A stretch of DNA of 64,000 nucleotides from Geodermatophilus obscurus (GCF_900115395.1 NZ_FOWE01000002.1:1-64000); one strand, 5' to 3'; shown: positions 1 through 8,043, counted from the stretch's first letter. The notes: generated from the sequence alone by a model not told the origin. Numbers and translations are program-made.

Positions 1-1
1 C

Positions 2-352
2 GACCTACCCGCCCTGCACCGCGCAGCCAGGAGCGGAGCAGCGCTCACCCCATCCGGCGCGACCGGCGGCTACCGGCCCGGCGCCGCCCTCGACCGGCAC
101 GTCCGCGCCCGCGACCGCCGCTGCCGCTTCCCCGGCTGCCGCCGCCCCGTCCCAGGAAGTGGCGAACTCGACCACACCACCCCCTGGCCCACCGGCCAGA
201 CGAACGCGGCCAACCTCACCGGCTACTGCACCGGCCACCACCGCGGCAAACACCAGGCACCCGGCTGGCACCACCACATGACACCCGACGGCACCCTCAC
301 CGTCACCACACCCACCGGCCTCACCGCCGCCACCACACCACCGCCCTACTGA
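2..352 (+). CDS. HNH endonuclease domain protein (DUF222-type), C-terminal part only
   Basis: The reading frame enters from before the window and ends at the TGA at 350-352, leaving about 116 residues. The motif RDRRCRFPGCRRP is followed by ELDHTTPW and then a GYCTGHHRGKH segment. This is the zinc-binding Cys/His and catalytic His arrangement of the HNH domain that ends DUF222 proteins, a family present in many copies in actinobacterial genomes. The role is usually unknown, although the fold is that of a nicking or cutting nuclease. The N-terminal DUF222 region lies outside the window, so completeness cannot be judged. Codon use matches the neighbours. Confidence 0.85.
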   Translation, partial: DLPALHRAARSGAALTPSGATGGYRPGAALDRHVRARDRRCRFPGCRRPVPGSGELDHTTPWPTGQTNAANLTGYCTGHHRGKHQAPGWHHHMTPDGTLTVTTPTGLTAATTPPPY

Positions 353-377
353 GGGACGGAGCGCGGCGTGCAGCGGC

Positions 378-692
378 TCAGTGGGCGAGCTTGAGCCCGA
401 TCACGCAGCCGACGATGCCCAGCAGGAGCAGCACGCGCAGCGCCGACAGCGGCTCCTCGCCGGTCGCCATCGCGTAACCGGCGGTCAAGGCCGCGCCGAT
501 GCCCACCCACACCGCGTACGCCGTCCCGATGGGGAGGGTGCGCATGGCGTACGCCAGCCCGATCATGCTGCCGACGAGCCCGAGGACGAAGACGACCGTC
601 GGGGTGAGCCGGGTGAAGCCCTCCGAGCGGCCGAGGGCGGTTGCCCACACGGCCTCGAGGACACCGGACAGGACGAGTACGAACCAGGCCAC
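378..692 (-). CDS. gdx: guanidinium exporter of the SMR family (Gdx/SugE)
   Basis: This 104-residue membrane protein has four hydrophobic helices, the normal length for a small multidrug resistance protein. Glu13, Trp16, Ser42, Tyr59 and Trp62 fall at the positions that line the guanidinium site in Gdx-type exporters, and the GTAYAVW signature is present. Gdx works as an antiparallel dimer that exchanges guanidinium for protons. The GTG start at 692 was chosen because a GGGAG ribosome-binding site precedes it with 5 nt spacing and because it places Glu13 correctly. A longer in-frame extension exists but runs through the riboswitch. The guanidine-III riboswitch just upstream makes guanidinium export the likely true role rather than quaternary-ammonium resistance. 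Confidence 0.93.
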   Translation of the reverse strand: MAWFVLVLSGVLEAVWATALGRSEGFTRLTPTVVFVLGLVGSMIGLAYAMRTLPIGTAYAVWVGIGAALTAGYAMATGEEPLSALRVLLLLGIVGCVIGLKLAH

Positions 693-707
693 GACGACTC
701 CCGTGGT

Positions 708-748
708 CGCCGTCTTGTCGCTGTCCGGGTACGGCGCCGCTCGTCCGG
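708..748 (-). promoter_or_regulatory. guanidine-III (ykkC-III) riboswitch
   Basis: Read on the minus strand, this segment begins CCGGACGAG, continues with GCGCCGUACCCGG and ends GACAAGACGGCG. That is nearly the same as the guanidine-III aptamer consensus as I know it. The first CCGG pairs with the second CCGG (P1), and CGCCGU pairs with ACGGCG to close the H-type pseudoknot. The 3' strand of the pseudoknot ends about 5 nt before the GGGAG ribosome-binding site of gdx, so control of translation initiation by guanidinium is the natural reading. The sequence match is direct; ligand response is inferred from the class. Confidence 0.95.
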
Positions 749-859
749 GGGATCCCCTGCGGACCCACGTCCCACCATCGCACACGGCGGCCGACCAGGG
801 CGGTGACAACGGCCACCGGCGGCGGCCCCCCGCGGCGACCACGGTGGGACCCTGCCGCC

Positions 860-1120
860 ATGACCGATCCGGAGTACGACGCCGTACGCCTGCGCGCTGC
901 ACAGGGCGACCCGGACGCCGTCGACGAGCTCGTGGAGCTGGCCGGCGAGCGAGGCGACCTCGAGGAGCTGCGGCGCCTCGCCGACGCGGGCAACCGCGAC
1001 GCCGCCGACGAACTCGTCCAGGCCGCCGCCGAACTGGGCGACCTGGACGAGCTGCGCAGCCTCGCGGGCGCCGGCAACCGCGACGCCGCCGACGTCCTCG
1101 CCGAGCTCACCGAGGACTGA
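860..1120 (+). CDS. small helical repeat protein of unknown function
   Basis: This acidic 86-residue protein contains two nearly identical 28-residue units (residues 22-49 and 50-77), each built as DELV...GDL-ELR-LA-AGNRDAA. It is followed by a short tail that begins a third unit. The pattern of small and leucine residues suggests a solenoid of helical hairpins like Sel1 or TPR repeats. No catalytic residues are visible, so a binding role is possible but unproven. The ATG start at 860 follows a GGTGGGA stretch about 10 nt upstream. A short hairpin follows the stop codon. Other actinobacteria carry similar short proteins; I cannot name the family. Confidence 0.75.
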   Translation: MTDPEYDAVRLRAAQGDPDAVDELVELAGERGDLEELRRLADAGNRDAADELVQAAAELGDLDELRSLAGAGNRDAADVLAELTED

Positions 1121-1122
1121 GC

Positions 1123-1139
1123 CGGGGGAGCAGCCCCCG
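1123..1139 (+). terminator. short hairpin after the repeat-protein gene
   Basis: CGGGGG and CCCCCG form a 6-bp GC stem with a 5-nt loop just past the stop codon at 1120. There is no T tract. A role in ending transcription between two convergent genes is inferred from position. Confidence 0.5.
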
Positions 1140-1147
1140 AGGGGTCA

Positions 1148-1191
1148 CCTCCGCAAGGGCCCCGCTGCGGGCTCGCGAGCCAGTGGGGCGG
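1148..1191. repeat. diverged copy of a dispersed GC-rich repeat
   Basis: The stretch CCTCC.GCAAGGGCCCCGC..CGGGCTCGCGAGCCAGTGGGGCGG resembles the better-conserved repeat copies at 24752-24811 and 52799-52859. The central GCTCGCGAGC is self-complementary and could form a hairpin. This copy is shorter and more diverged than the other two. Confidence 0.5.
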
Positions 1192-1196
1192 CGGCG

Positions 1197-2882
1197 TCAG
1201 TCGGCGGGCTCGTCCGCCCAGTCCGGGCCGTTGACCTCGCCCGGGCCGGCGAGGTCGGCGGCGTCGATGATCGTGTACGCGTAGCCCTGCTCGGCGAGGA
1301 ACCGCTGCCGGTGCGCGGCGTACTCGGCGTCGAGGGTGTCGCGGCTGACCACCGTGTAGAAGTGCGCCTGCCGGCCGTCGGCCTTGGGACGGAGCACCCG
1401 GCCGAGCCGCTGCGCCTCCTCCTGCCGCGACCCGAACGTCCCCGACACCTGGACGGCGACCGCGGCCTCGGGCAGGTCGATGGAGAAGTTGGCGACCTTG
1501 GAGACGACCAGCGTACGGATCTCCCCGACGCGGAACGCCTGGAACAGCCGCTCGCGCTCCTTGTTGGTGGTCGACCCCTGGATCACCGGCGCGTCGAGCG
1601 CCCGCCCGAGCTCCTCGAGCTGGTCGAGGTAGGCCCCGATGACCAGCGACGGCTCCTCCGGGTGCCGCTCGAGCACCCGCCGGATCACCGGCAGCTTCGA
1701 CGTCGCGGTGGCCGCGATCCGGTACCGCTCCTCGGGCTCGGCGACGGCATAGGTCATGCGCTCCTCGTCGTCGAGACCGACGCGCACCTCGATGCACTTG
1801 GCCGGGGCGATGTAGCCCTGCGACTCGATGTCCTTCCAGGGCGCGTCGTAGCGCTTGGGCCCGATGAGGGAGAAGACGTCGTCCTCCCGCCCGTCCTCGC
1901 GCACGAGCGTCGCCGTCAGCCCGAGCCGGCGGCGGGACTGCAGGTCGGCGGTCAGCCGGAAGATCGGCGCGGGCAGCAGGTGCACCTCGTCGTAGACGAT
2001 GAGGCCCCAGTCCTGGGCGTCGAAGAGGTCGAGGTGCCGGTACTCGCCCTTCCGGCGGGTGGTCATCACCTGGTAGGTGGCGATGGTGACCGGGCGGATC
2101 TCCTTGCGCTCGCCCGAGTACTCGCCGATCTCCTCCTCGGTCAGCGACGTGCGCGCGATCAGCTCGCGCTTCCACTGCCGCCCCGAGACGGTGTTGGTCA
2201 CCAGGATCAGCGTGGTCGCCTTGGCCTGCGCCATCGCCGCGGCCCCGACCAGCGTCTTGCCCGCACCGCACGGCAGCACGACGACGCCCGAGCCACCCGC
2301 CCAGAAGCCCTCGACGGCCTCCTGCTGGTAGTCGCGCAGGTGCCAGCCGTCCTGCGCCAGCTCGATCGGGTGCGCCTGCCCGTCGACGTAGCCGGCGAGG
2401 TCCTCGGCCGGCCAGCCCACCTTGAGCAGCGCCTGCTTGAGCCGGCCGCGCTCGGAGGGGTGCACGACGACGGTGTCGGGGTCGATCCGCGCACCGAGCA
2501 TCGGCGCCACCCGCTTGGAGCGGATGACCTCCTCCAGCACGGCGCGGTCGGTGGTGGCCAGCGTCAGCCCGTGCACCGGGTGGTTGACCAGCGTCAGCCG
2601 GCCGAAGCGGTCCATCGTGTCGGCGACGTCGACCAGCAGCGCGTGCGGCACCGGGTAGCGCGAGTAGCGCACCAGCGCGTCGACGACCTGCTCGGCGTCG
2701 TGCCCGGCGGCGCGCGCGTTCCACAGCGCCAGCGGCGTCACGCGGTAGGTGTGCACGTGCTCGGGGGAGCGCTCGAGCTCGGCGAACGGCGCGATCGCGG
2801 CACGGCAGTCGCGCGCCTGGGGGTGGTCGACCTCGAGCAGCAGGGTCTTGTCCGACTGGACGATGAGCGGTCCGTCGTTCAC
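1197..2882 (-). CDS. XPB/Rad25-type DNA repair helicase
   Basis: This 561-residue superfamily 2 helicase has Walker A PCGAGKT (residues 204-210), a DEVH box (298-301), a TATLVRED segment (motif III region) and QRLGRVLRP (motif VI). The N-terminal 180 residues match the damage-recognition part of bacterial XPB. XPB is an ATP-dependent 3'-5' DNA translocase; its bacterial role in repair is not fully settled. The GTG at 2882 begins the family-typical NDGPLIVQSDK. A GGAGAGG lies 11 nt upstream. It follows the helicase-associated gene by 37 nt on the same strand and is probably co-transcribed with it, as in the mycobacterial Rv0862c-Rv0861c pair (from memory). Confidence 0.96.
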   Translation of the reverse strand: MNDGPLIVQSDKTLLLEVDHPQARDCRAAIAPFAELERSPEHVHTYRVTPLALWNARAAGHDAEQVVDALVRYSRYPVPHALLVDVADTMDRFGRLTLVNHPVHGLTLATTDRAVLEEVIRSKRVAPMLGARIDPDTVVVHPSERGRLKQALLKVGWPAEDLAGYVDGQAHPIELAQDGWHLRDYQQEAVEGFWAGGSGVVVLPCGAGKTLVGAAAMAQAKATTLILVTNTVSGRQWKRELIARTSLTEEEIGEYSGERKEIRPVTIATYQVMTTRRKGEYRHLDLFDAQDWGLIVYDEVHLLPAPIFRLTADLQSRRRLGLTATLVREDGREDDVFSLIGPKRYDAPWKDIESQGYIAPAKCIEVRVGLDDEERMTYAVAEPEERYRIAATATSKLPVIRRVLERHPEEPSLVIGAYLDQLEELGRALDAPVIQGSTTNKERERLFQAFRVGEIRTLVVSKVANFSIDLPEAAVAVQVSGTFGSRQEEAQRLGRVLRPKADGRQAHFYTVVSRDTLDAEYAAHRQRFLAEQGYAYTIIDAADLAGPGEVNGPDWADEPAD

Positions 2883-2919
2883 GGGATGGGGAGCCTCTCC
2901 TCGGCGGGCGTCTGTCTGG

Positions 2920-5181
2920 TCAACCGTTACCGGCGGCCGGTGCTTCCTCGTCGACGAGCGCCACCGAGGTGATGCGGTGCACCGCGAACGTGCGGTTCTC
3001 CTGCCGGCGTTCGTCCCAGCCCTGGAGGAAACCACCGGCCAGTGACACCGGCTGGACCACGCGCTGGCTGCCGCTGCCCTGGGCGTCGACGTAGCCGAGC
3101 CACACCGGCAGGCCCTCGCGGATCGCACGCGAGAGGACCTCCAGCGTGCCCGCGGTGGTGACGCCCGGGATCTGCCGCACCGGCGCCGCCGGGCGGGCGG
3201 CCAGCGCGGCGTCGCCGGCCCGGATCTCCCGCACGGTCGCCTCCGCCTCGGCCGCCGTCACCGGCCGGGCCGCGGGGGAGGGCAGCGCGCCGTGACGGCG
3301 GCCGGCCGCGCGGGGCCGCGCCGGCGGGCGGGTGAGCACCGCCCCGCCCGGTGACTCCCCGGCGGGGGCGTAACCGGCGGCCCGCAGCACGCCGAGTACC
3401 TCGTCGGCGCCCAGCCCGCTCACCAGCACCCCCGGTGCCAGCCGGCGCAGCTCGGCACCGGCGGTGCGCCGGTCGCTGAGCACCTGGGAGAGCAGGCCGT
3501 GGTCGTCGGAGCGCACGTAGCACTCGATCGCGCCGACCCGCAGCCGGCCGTGCTGACGGGCGACGTCGTCGACCAGGTAGTCCAGCGCCTGGGGCACCGG
3601 CGTGCGCGAGGCGCGGGTGAACAGGTCGTGCAGGTCGGTGGCCGACCAGCCGGCGTCCAGCGCCCGGCGCACCGAGGACTCCGTCACCCGGAACACCGTC
3701 GCCCCGCCCGAGGACTCCACGTCGGCGACCAGCGAGAGCGTGTCGGCGAGCTGCGCCACCAGCGGACCCGGTGCGACCAGGGTGAGGTCGGGCTGGGCGA
3801 GCACGTGGTCGACCGGCTCGGGCAGCAGGCCCTGCATGCGCATCGCCGCGCCCTCCTCGCCGCCGGTGAGCAGCCCGTGGCCGCCCGAGGACAGCACCCC
3901 GCCCACCAGGACGCCGATCCGCGCGGCCTCGGCGAGCATGTCCGGCACCGGCGCCAGCCGGTCGGCCCGCCGGGGCGTGCGCCAGCGCAGCAGCGCCACC
4001 AGGTCGTCCGGGGCCAGGCCGGAGCCCGGCGGGGAGGCCGCGAGGGCGGTGAGCACCGAGCGGCGGATCGCCGGGGCGGTGTGCCGGACCAGGTCGGGGG
4101 AGAGGGCGTTGACCCCCTTGCCCGCTACGTCGCGCTGTCCCACCAGCGACGGCAGCCGGGTGCTCTCCAGCCAGCCCGCGGCCAGCGTCGCCCAGCGGTC
4201 GGCCAGCGGCTGCTCGCGCCAGACGTCGTAGCCGCGGGTGGGCAGCCACTCGTCCCGGTGCGCGCCGCCGACGTCGAGCAGCCCCGCGGCGAACGCCAGC
4301 TCCAGCAGCCAGCCGGCGTCGGCCTCCGACACCGTGAGCGCCTTCGCCAGCCGCTTGCGGTCGCGCACGGCCACCCCGCCGCTGCGCAGCAGCCCCGCCG
4401 GCTCCTCCTCGAGCACGGCCAGCAGCTCGCCGACCCGCCCCACCGACTCCAGCGCCGCGCCGGCCGCCTGCCGGTCGACGACGGCGGGCTCCCGCTCGAC
4501 GACCGCCGGCCGCGGCTCAGGCCGGGGCGGCCCGTACGGCTCGGGGCCCCGCAGCAGCAGCCCGATCTCGCGCGGCAGCTCGACGTTGAGCGCGTCGATG
4601 CGGGCCAGGAGCCCGGCCTGCAGCAGCCGCCGCGCGGGCGAGGCCGCGCCGCCGCCCGCCTCGGGCAGGTGCCCCACCGGGCGGTCGCCGGCCAGCCGCT
4701 CGAGCACCTGGCGCTCGGCGGGGTCGAGCGCGCCGACGGCGGCCGGCAGGTCGGCCGGCAGGGCCACGCGGAGCTCGGCGGCGCGCCGGCCCAGCCCCGC
4801 GGGGTACCGGACGGCGCGGCGTACCTGGTCGGGGGCGTGCAGGACGTCCTCGCCCCACAGCAGCGCCCGGGTGGTCAGCCGCTCGACGGCCGCGGCCACG
4901 ACGTCGTCGGGCAGGCCGGGCAGCGCCGCGGCGACCTCGGCGGCCTCCACCCCGTCGGTGGGGGCGAGCAGCACGACGTCGAGCACCTGGAGGGTGGCGG
5001 CGTCGAGCTCGTCGAGGGCGCGGTCCACCGACACCGGCACCGCCAGCCGGCTGGCGAGGGTGACGACGTCCGACGGGGCGGGCCGGGCGACGTCGGGACG
5101 CGCGCCCAGCAGCTCCGCCAGCTGGGCGTCGCTGCGGGTGCGCAACCACGCGGCCAGCGTGGCGGGACGGTCGGCAGGCAT
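2920..5181 (-). CDS. helicase-associated domain protein, partner of the XPB helicase
   Basis: This 753-residue protein is rich in Leu and Ala and has winged-helix-like segments through most of its length. Near the C-terminus, about the last 70 residues (EGLPVWLGYVD, then VQPVSLAGG and NRTFAVHRI) resemble a WYL-type ligand or nucleic-acid binding domain. It is usually annotated as a helicase-associated or XPB/Ssl2-like protein and lies directly before the XPB gene in many actinobacteria, so a joint DNA repair role is likely. The ATG at 5181 was preferred over a GTG at 5190 because TAACGT lies 7 nt before it, the leaderless arrangement seen across this window. There is no recognisable nuclease motif. 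Confidence 0.85.
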   Translation of the reverse strand: MPADRPATLAAWLRTRSDAQLAELLGARPDVARPAPSDVVTLASRLAVPVSVDRALDELDAATLQVLDVVLLAPTDGVEAAEVAAALPGLPDDVVAAAVERLTTRALLWGEDVLHAPDQVRRAVRYPAGLGRRAAELRVALPADLPAAVGALDPAERQVLERLAGDRPVGHLPEAGGGAASPARRLLQAGLLARIDALNVELPREIGLLLRGPEPYGPPRPEPRPAVVEREPAVVDRQAAGAALESVGRVGELLAVLEEEPAGLLRSGGVAVRDRKRLAKALTVSEADAGWLLELAFAAGLLDVGGAHRDEWLPTRGYDVWREQPLADRWATLAAGWLESTRLPSLVGQRDVAGKGVNALSPDLVRHTAPAIRRSVLTALAASPPGSGLAPDDLVALLRWRTPRRADRLAPVPDMLAEAARIGVLVGGVLSSGGHGLLTGGEEGAAMRMQGLLPEPVDHVLAQPDLTLVAPGPLVAQLADTLSLVADVESSGGATVFRVTESSVRRALDAGWSATDLHDLFTRASRTPVPQALDYLVDDVARQHGRLRVGAIECYVRSDDHGLLSQVLSDRRTAGAELRRLAPGVLVSGLGADEVLGVLRAAGYAPAGESPGGAVLTRPPARPRAAGRRHGALPSPAARPVTAAEAEATVREIRAGDAALAARPAAPVRQIPGVTTAGTLEVLSRAIREGLPVWLGYVDAQGSGSQRVVQPVSLAGGFLQGWDERRQENRTFAVHRITSVALVDEEAPAAGNG

Positions 5182-5188
5182 CCGGACC

Positions 5189-5194
5189 ACGTTA
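5189..5194 (-). promoter_or_regulatory. -10 element TAACGT, leaderless start
   Basis: TAACGT on the minus strand is followed by 7 nt and then the ATG at 5181. Transcription would start at or next to the start codon. Confidence 0.55.
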
Positions 5195-5234
5195 CGTCCG
5201 CCGCAGGGGGTGCCGCCCCGGCGGCCGGGACTGT

Positions 5235-5240
5235 CAGCAT
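5235..5240 (+). promoter_or_regulatory. -10-like element CAGCAT, leaderless start
   Basis: CAGCAT lies 7 nt before the GTG at 5248, in the same arrangement as the CAGCAT before pdxH. It supports that GTG over the ATG at 5239. Confidence 0.45.
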
Positions 5241-5247
5241 GGAGGGC

Positions 5248-5778
5248 GTGTCACCGGCCACCGAGGACCCGCACACCCGAGCCGCGCTCGAGGGCTACCG
5301 CGCCGGGGCGCTGCGGTGGCTGGTCGGCGGCGTGATCGCCGTCGTGCTCGCCGTGCTGCTGGGGGCGGTCGCGATCAGCCTCGCCGAGGACCGCGGCCGC
5401 CCGGTCCCGCTGGCCGGGCTCGTCGTCGTCGCGCTGGTCAGCGGCGGGGTCGTGTCCGCGATCGCCGGGCTGGGCGGTCTGGCCCGGGCGCTGCGCTGGA
5501 GCCGGGCGCTGCGCGCCGTCTCCTGGCAGCGCGGGCTGCTGCGCATCGCCGGCCCGGCCATCGTGGCCTTCGAGCCCGAGGGCTACGACGAGTGGGACCC
5601 CGACGACGAGCCCGTGCGGCTGCGCCTGGTGAGCACCTCGGTCTGGCGGACCCGGCAGGTGCAGGACCTGGACGGCGGCGAGGTGCGGGCGGCGCCGGTC
5701 GGCAGCGGGCAGTGGGTGCTCACCGCCGAGGGGCTGCCGACGCTCTTCGGCGCCCGGACCGCGCGCCGCCGCCGCTGA
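5248..5778 (+). CDS. membrane protein of unknown function
   Basis: This 176-residue protein starts with about 25 soluble residues, followed by two transmembrane helices (roughly residues 21-45 and 52-78) and a C-terminal soluble half containing the acidic stretch EPEGYDEWDPDDEP. I do not recognise the family. It is divergent from the helicase-associated gene. The start is uncertain: an ATG at 5239 would add three residues, but the GTG at 5248 fits the leaderless -10 spacing seen elsewhere here. The tail ends with a run of arginines. No signal peptide cleavage site is evident. Confidence 0.75.
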   Translation: MSPATEDPHTRAALEGYRAGALRWLVGGVIAVVLAVLLGAVAISLAEDRGRPVPLAGLVVVALVSGGVVSAIAGLGGLARALRWSRALRAVSWQRGLLRIAGPAIVAFEPEGYDEWDPDDEPVRLRLVSTSVWRTRQVQDLDGGEVRAAPVGSGQWVLTAEGLPTLFGARTARRRR

Positions 5779-5873
5779 CCCCGTGTCGTGGCAGGCCTCG
5801 CGTGGGTAGGGACACCGTCGCGGGAAGATGGTGGGGAACGCGCACCCGGGGTGCGCCCGAGCACGGAGGCGAG

Positions 5874-6101
5874 ATGGCCAAGCGCAAGGAGAAGCACGCC
5901 CACCTGGTGGAGCCGACCTGGGGCCAGTCGGAGGACGCCGGCCCGCCGGTGACCGAGCTGCTGGGCGAGATGGCCGGCCCGCTGTCGCCCTTCGGCGAGG
6001 ACCACAGCTTCCCGCTGCCGCCGGAGCGCATCCGCTACGCCCACCCCACCGACAAGCCCAACCGGGCGGGCGTGCAGCTGCCGGAGAACCGCCGGCGCTG
6101 A
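5874..6101 (+). CDS. small conserved protein of unknown function
   Basis: This 75-residue soluble protein begins MAKRKEKHAHLVEP and is rich in Pro and Glu, with no membrane segment. It has a strong ribosome-binding site, GGAGG, 4 nt before the ATG at 5874, and codon use like its neighbours, so it is likely real. The pattern of Pro, His and Arg in the second half (LPPERIRYAHPTDKP) looks conserved-protein-like rather than random. No function can be assigned. It is followed 51 nt later by the convergent endonuclease/phosphatase-fold gene. Confidence 0.75.
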   Translation: MAKRKEKHAHLVEPTWGQSEDAGPPVTELLGEMAGPLSPFGEDHSFPLPPERIRYAHPTDKPNRAGVQLPENRRR

Positions 6102-6152
6102 CCCGCCTCCCGCGCCGCCGCCCCCGGAGCGGCGGCGGCGCGGACGGCCCGC

Positions 6153-6920
6153 TCAGGTGGGCTCGACGTCCACGACGAGCGCGCGGTGGTCCGACAGCGG
6201 CAGCTGCGGCGCCTCGGCCGGCCCGGTGGCGGCGAGCCCGCCGCGGACGAGCACGTGGTCGAGCTGGCGGGTCGGCTCCTCCAGCGGGAAGGTGAGCGCC
6301 CGGGCGAGGGGTCGCATCCCGCTCACCAGGGTGGCCTTGCGCGGCTCCATGTTGAGGTCGCCGAGCACGACCAGCGGCTCCCGCGTCCCCCGCAGCGACC
6401 GCACCAGCCGGCGCAGCTGCACCGAGTTCCAGTACGGCACGAACGACAGGTGCGTGCAGGTGACGGTGAACTGCCCGTGCGGCCCGTCGAGGACCCCGGC
6501 GACGGCGACCCGCGGCTCCTCGCTGACCAGCACCGGCCGCCGGGCGCCCCGGAACCACACCGGCACCCGCCCGGGCAGCGTGGGCAGCCGCACCACCCGC
6601 CACGACACCACCGGGTACCGCGACAGCAGCGCGATGCCGTAGCTCGCCGCGCCGGGCTGCTCGTCACCGGTCGCGGCCATCCAGGTGCCGCCGGGGGTGC
6701 CGGCCAGCGCGGCGACGAACTGGGAGTCGACGGCGCCCATGGCCTCGGCGGCCACCGCGGTGAGGTCGGCGTTCATCGAGCGGGGCTGGTCGCGGTCGAC
6801 CTCCTGGAGCGCCAGGACGTCGGCGTCGAGCGTCTTGACCGCCGAGGCCAGCCGGTCGACGTCGACCCGGTCGTCGGCCGGTGAGCGCCCGTGCAGGATG
6901 TTGAAGGTCGCGATGCGCAC
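6153..6920 (-). CDS. endonuclease/exonuclease/phosphatase (EEP) fold protein
   Basis: This 255-residue protein carries the EEP family motifs in order: TFNILHG near the N-terminus (the metal-site Asn), LALQEVD (catalytic Glu), THLSF, VVLGDLNMEP (Asp and Asn) and QLDHV followed by LSDHRALVVD (the terminal Asp-His pair). These residues are those of Mg-dependent phosphodiesterases such as exonuclease III and the sphingomyelinase-like group. The substrate cannot be told from sequence; small cytoplasmic actinobacterial members are annotated only as EEP family. There is no signal peptide. The start is GTG at 6920, divergent from the nucleotidyltransferase gene at 6953. Confidence 0.92.
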   Translation of the reverse strand: MRIATFNILHGRSPADDRVDVDRLASAVKTLDADVLALQEVDRDQPRSMNADLTAVAAEAMGAVDSQFVAALAGTPGGTWMAATGDEQPGAASYGIALLSRYPVVSWRVVRLPTLPGRVPVWFRGARRPVLVSEEPRVAVAGVLDGPHGQFTVTCTHLSFVPYWNSVQLRRLVRSLRGTREPLVVLGDLNMEPRKATLVSGMRPLARALTFPLEEPTRQLDHVLVRGGLAATGPAEAPQLPLSDHRALVVDVEPT

Positions 6921-6952
6921 GAGGAGTGCCGTGCCCGGGGGCGGGTAGCGGC

Positions 6953-7528
6953 ATGCGCGTGCAGCCCTCCGACCGCGACGAGATCCGTGACCTGCTCAAG
7001 CGCGTGGCCGTGGCCCTCAAGGAGGGCGGGGTGCCCTTCGCCCTGTGCGGCGGGTACGCGGCCTGGGTGCGCGGCGCCCCCGAGCCCGACCACGACGCGG
7101 ACTTCCTCGTGGCGGACGACGAGGCCGAGCGGGCGGCCAAGGTGCTCACCGACGCCGGCCTGCAGGTCCGGGACCCGGCCGAGGACTGGCTGACGAAGGT
7201 CGTCCAGGGCAACTCGTTCGTCGACGTCCTCTGGCGCACCTGCGGCCGGCCGGTGGAGAGCGACCTCATCGAGCGCGCCGAGGTCATGCCGGTGCTGTCG
7301 GTGCACATGCCGGTGCTGGCGGCCACCGACATCCTGGTCACGAAGCTCATGGCCCTCGACGAGCACTACTGCGACTTCTCCCGGCTGCTGCCGGTCGCCC
7401 GGGCGCTGCGCGAGCAGGTCGACTGGGTCACCGTGCAGCGCGAGATCGAGGACAACCCCTTCGCCGCCGTCTTCCTGGACCTGCTCGGCCGCCTCGGCGT
7501 CGTCGACGCGGAGCAGTTCGCGCGCTGA
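6953..7528 (+). CDS. nucleotidyltransferase-fold protein
   Basis: This 191-residue protein has the nucleotidyltransferase core near residues 30-60: FALCGGYAAWVRG followed by DHDADFLV, in which the GG motif and the Asp pair match the family's metal-binding hG(G/S)...DxD pattern. A later TDILVTKLMAL fits the helix seen in AbiEii/MNT-like proteins. Such proteins can be antitoxin partners, RNA-modifying enzymes or stand-alone. No HEPN or toxin gene sits beside it, so no toxin-antitoxin claim is made. The ATG at 6953 was chosen because it starts just before the conserved helix. The in-frame codons upstream from 6926 look like leader sequence. Confidence 0.85.
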   Translation: MRVQPSDRDEIRDLLKRVAVALKEGGVPFALCGGYAAWVRGAPEPDHDADFLVADDEAERAAKVLTDAGLQVRDPAEDWLTKVVQGNSFVDVLWRTCGRPVESDLIERAEVMPVLSVHMPVLAATDILVTKLMALDEHYCDFSRLLPVARALREQVDWVTVQREIEDNPFAAVFLDLLGRLGVVDAEQFAR

Positions 7529-7566
7529 GCGCCGGGAAACCGCGCGGGCGCGGGCGGGCGGCCGGT

Positions 7567-7572
7567 TAACCT
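7567..7572 (+). promoter_or_regulatory. -10 element TAACCT of the cold shock gene
   Basis: TAACCT lies about 75 nt before the GTG start at 7648, leaving a 5' untranslated leader of roughly 65-70 nt. A structured leader is typical of cold shock genes. No clear -35 is visible. Confidence 0.5.
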
Positions 7573-7647
7573 GGGGCGGGCGGTGCGACCGTCCGCCGTC
7601 CGCCGGCCCCGTGCCGGACCACCCCGCGAGCGACCGAGGACCCCACC

Positions 7648-8043
7648 GTGCCCACCGGCAGAGTCAAGTGGTTCAACCCCGAGAAGGGGTTCGGCTTCCT
7701 CTCGCGCGAGGACGGGCCCGACGTCTTCGTGCACAAGGACGCCCTCCCGTCGGGCACGGCCGAGCTCAAGCCGGGCCAGCGCGTGGAGTTCGGCATCGTC
7801 GCCGGCCGGCGCGGCGACCAGGCGCTGCAGGTGCGCGTCCTCGACCCGCTGCCGTCGGTGGCGGCGAAGGTGGCCGAGGCCAGGCGCAAGAAGCCCGACG
7901 AGCTCGTCCCGATCATCGAGGACCTCATCAAGCTGCTCGACGACGTGTCGAACTCCCTGCGCCGCGGCCGGCACCCCGACCGCGGCGAGTCGCGCAAGGT
8001 CGCGGCGGTGCTGCGCGCGGTCGCCGGCGACCTGGAGGCCTAG
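7648..8043 (+). CDS. cold shock domain protein with helical C-terminal extension
   Basis: Residues 1-67 form a complete cold shock domain with both RNA-binding motifs, KGFGFLS (RNP1) and VFVHKDAL (RNP2 region). The protein is 131 residues long, about twice a standard Csp. Residues 70-131 are a charged helical extension ([18 protein letters not shown] and onwards) seen in a subset of actinobacterial Csps. A role as a single-stranded nucleic acid chaperone is likely. The GTG start at 7648 has GAGGA 7 nt upstream. The stop codon shares a CTAG with that of the convergent lipoprotein gene. Confidence 0.93.
   Translation: MPTGRVKWFNPEKGFGFLSREDGPDVFVHKDALPSGTAELKPGQRVEFGIVAGRRGDQALQVRVLDPLPSVAAKVAEARRKKPDELVPIIEDLIKLLDDVSNSLRRGRHPDRGESRKVAAVLRAVAGDLEA

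Noticed and set aside
1311-2972. A 553-codon frame opposite the XPB helicase and similar long frames at 26489-28162, 13155-15008 and 46558-49446
   Set aside because: High-GC DNA gives long antisense frames by chance. The true genes on the other strand have family motifs. Only the ends of some of these frames (for example 13155-13412) are real genes.
6953-7528. Nucleotidyltransferase-fold gene as the antitoxin of a toxin-antitoxin pair
   Set aside because: No HEPN, AbiEii partner or other small gene overlaps it; the neighbours are a divergent EEP gene and a cold shock gene.
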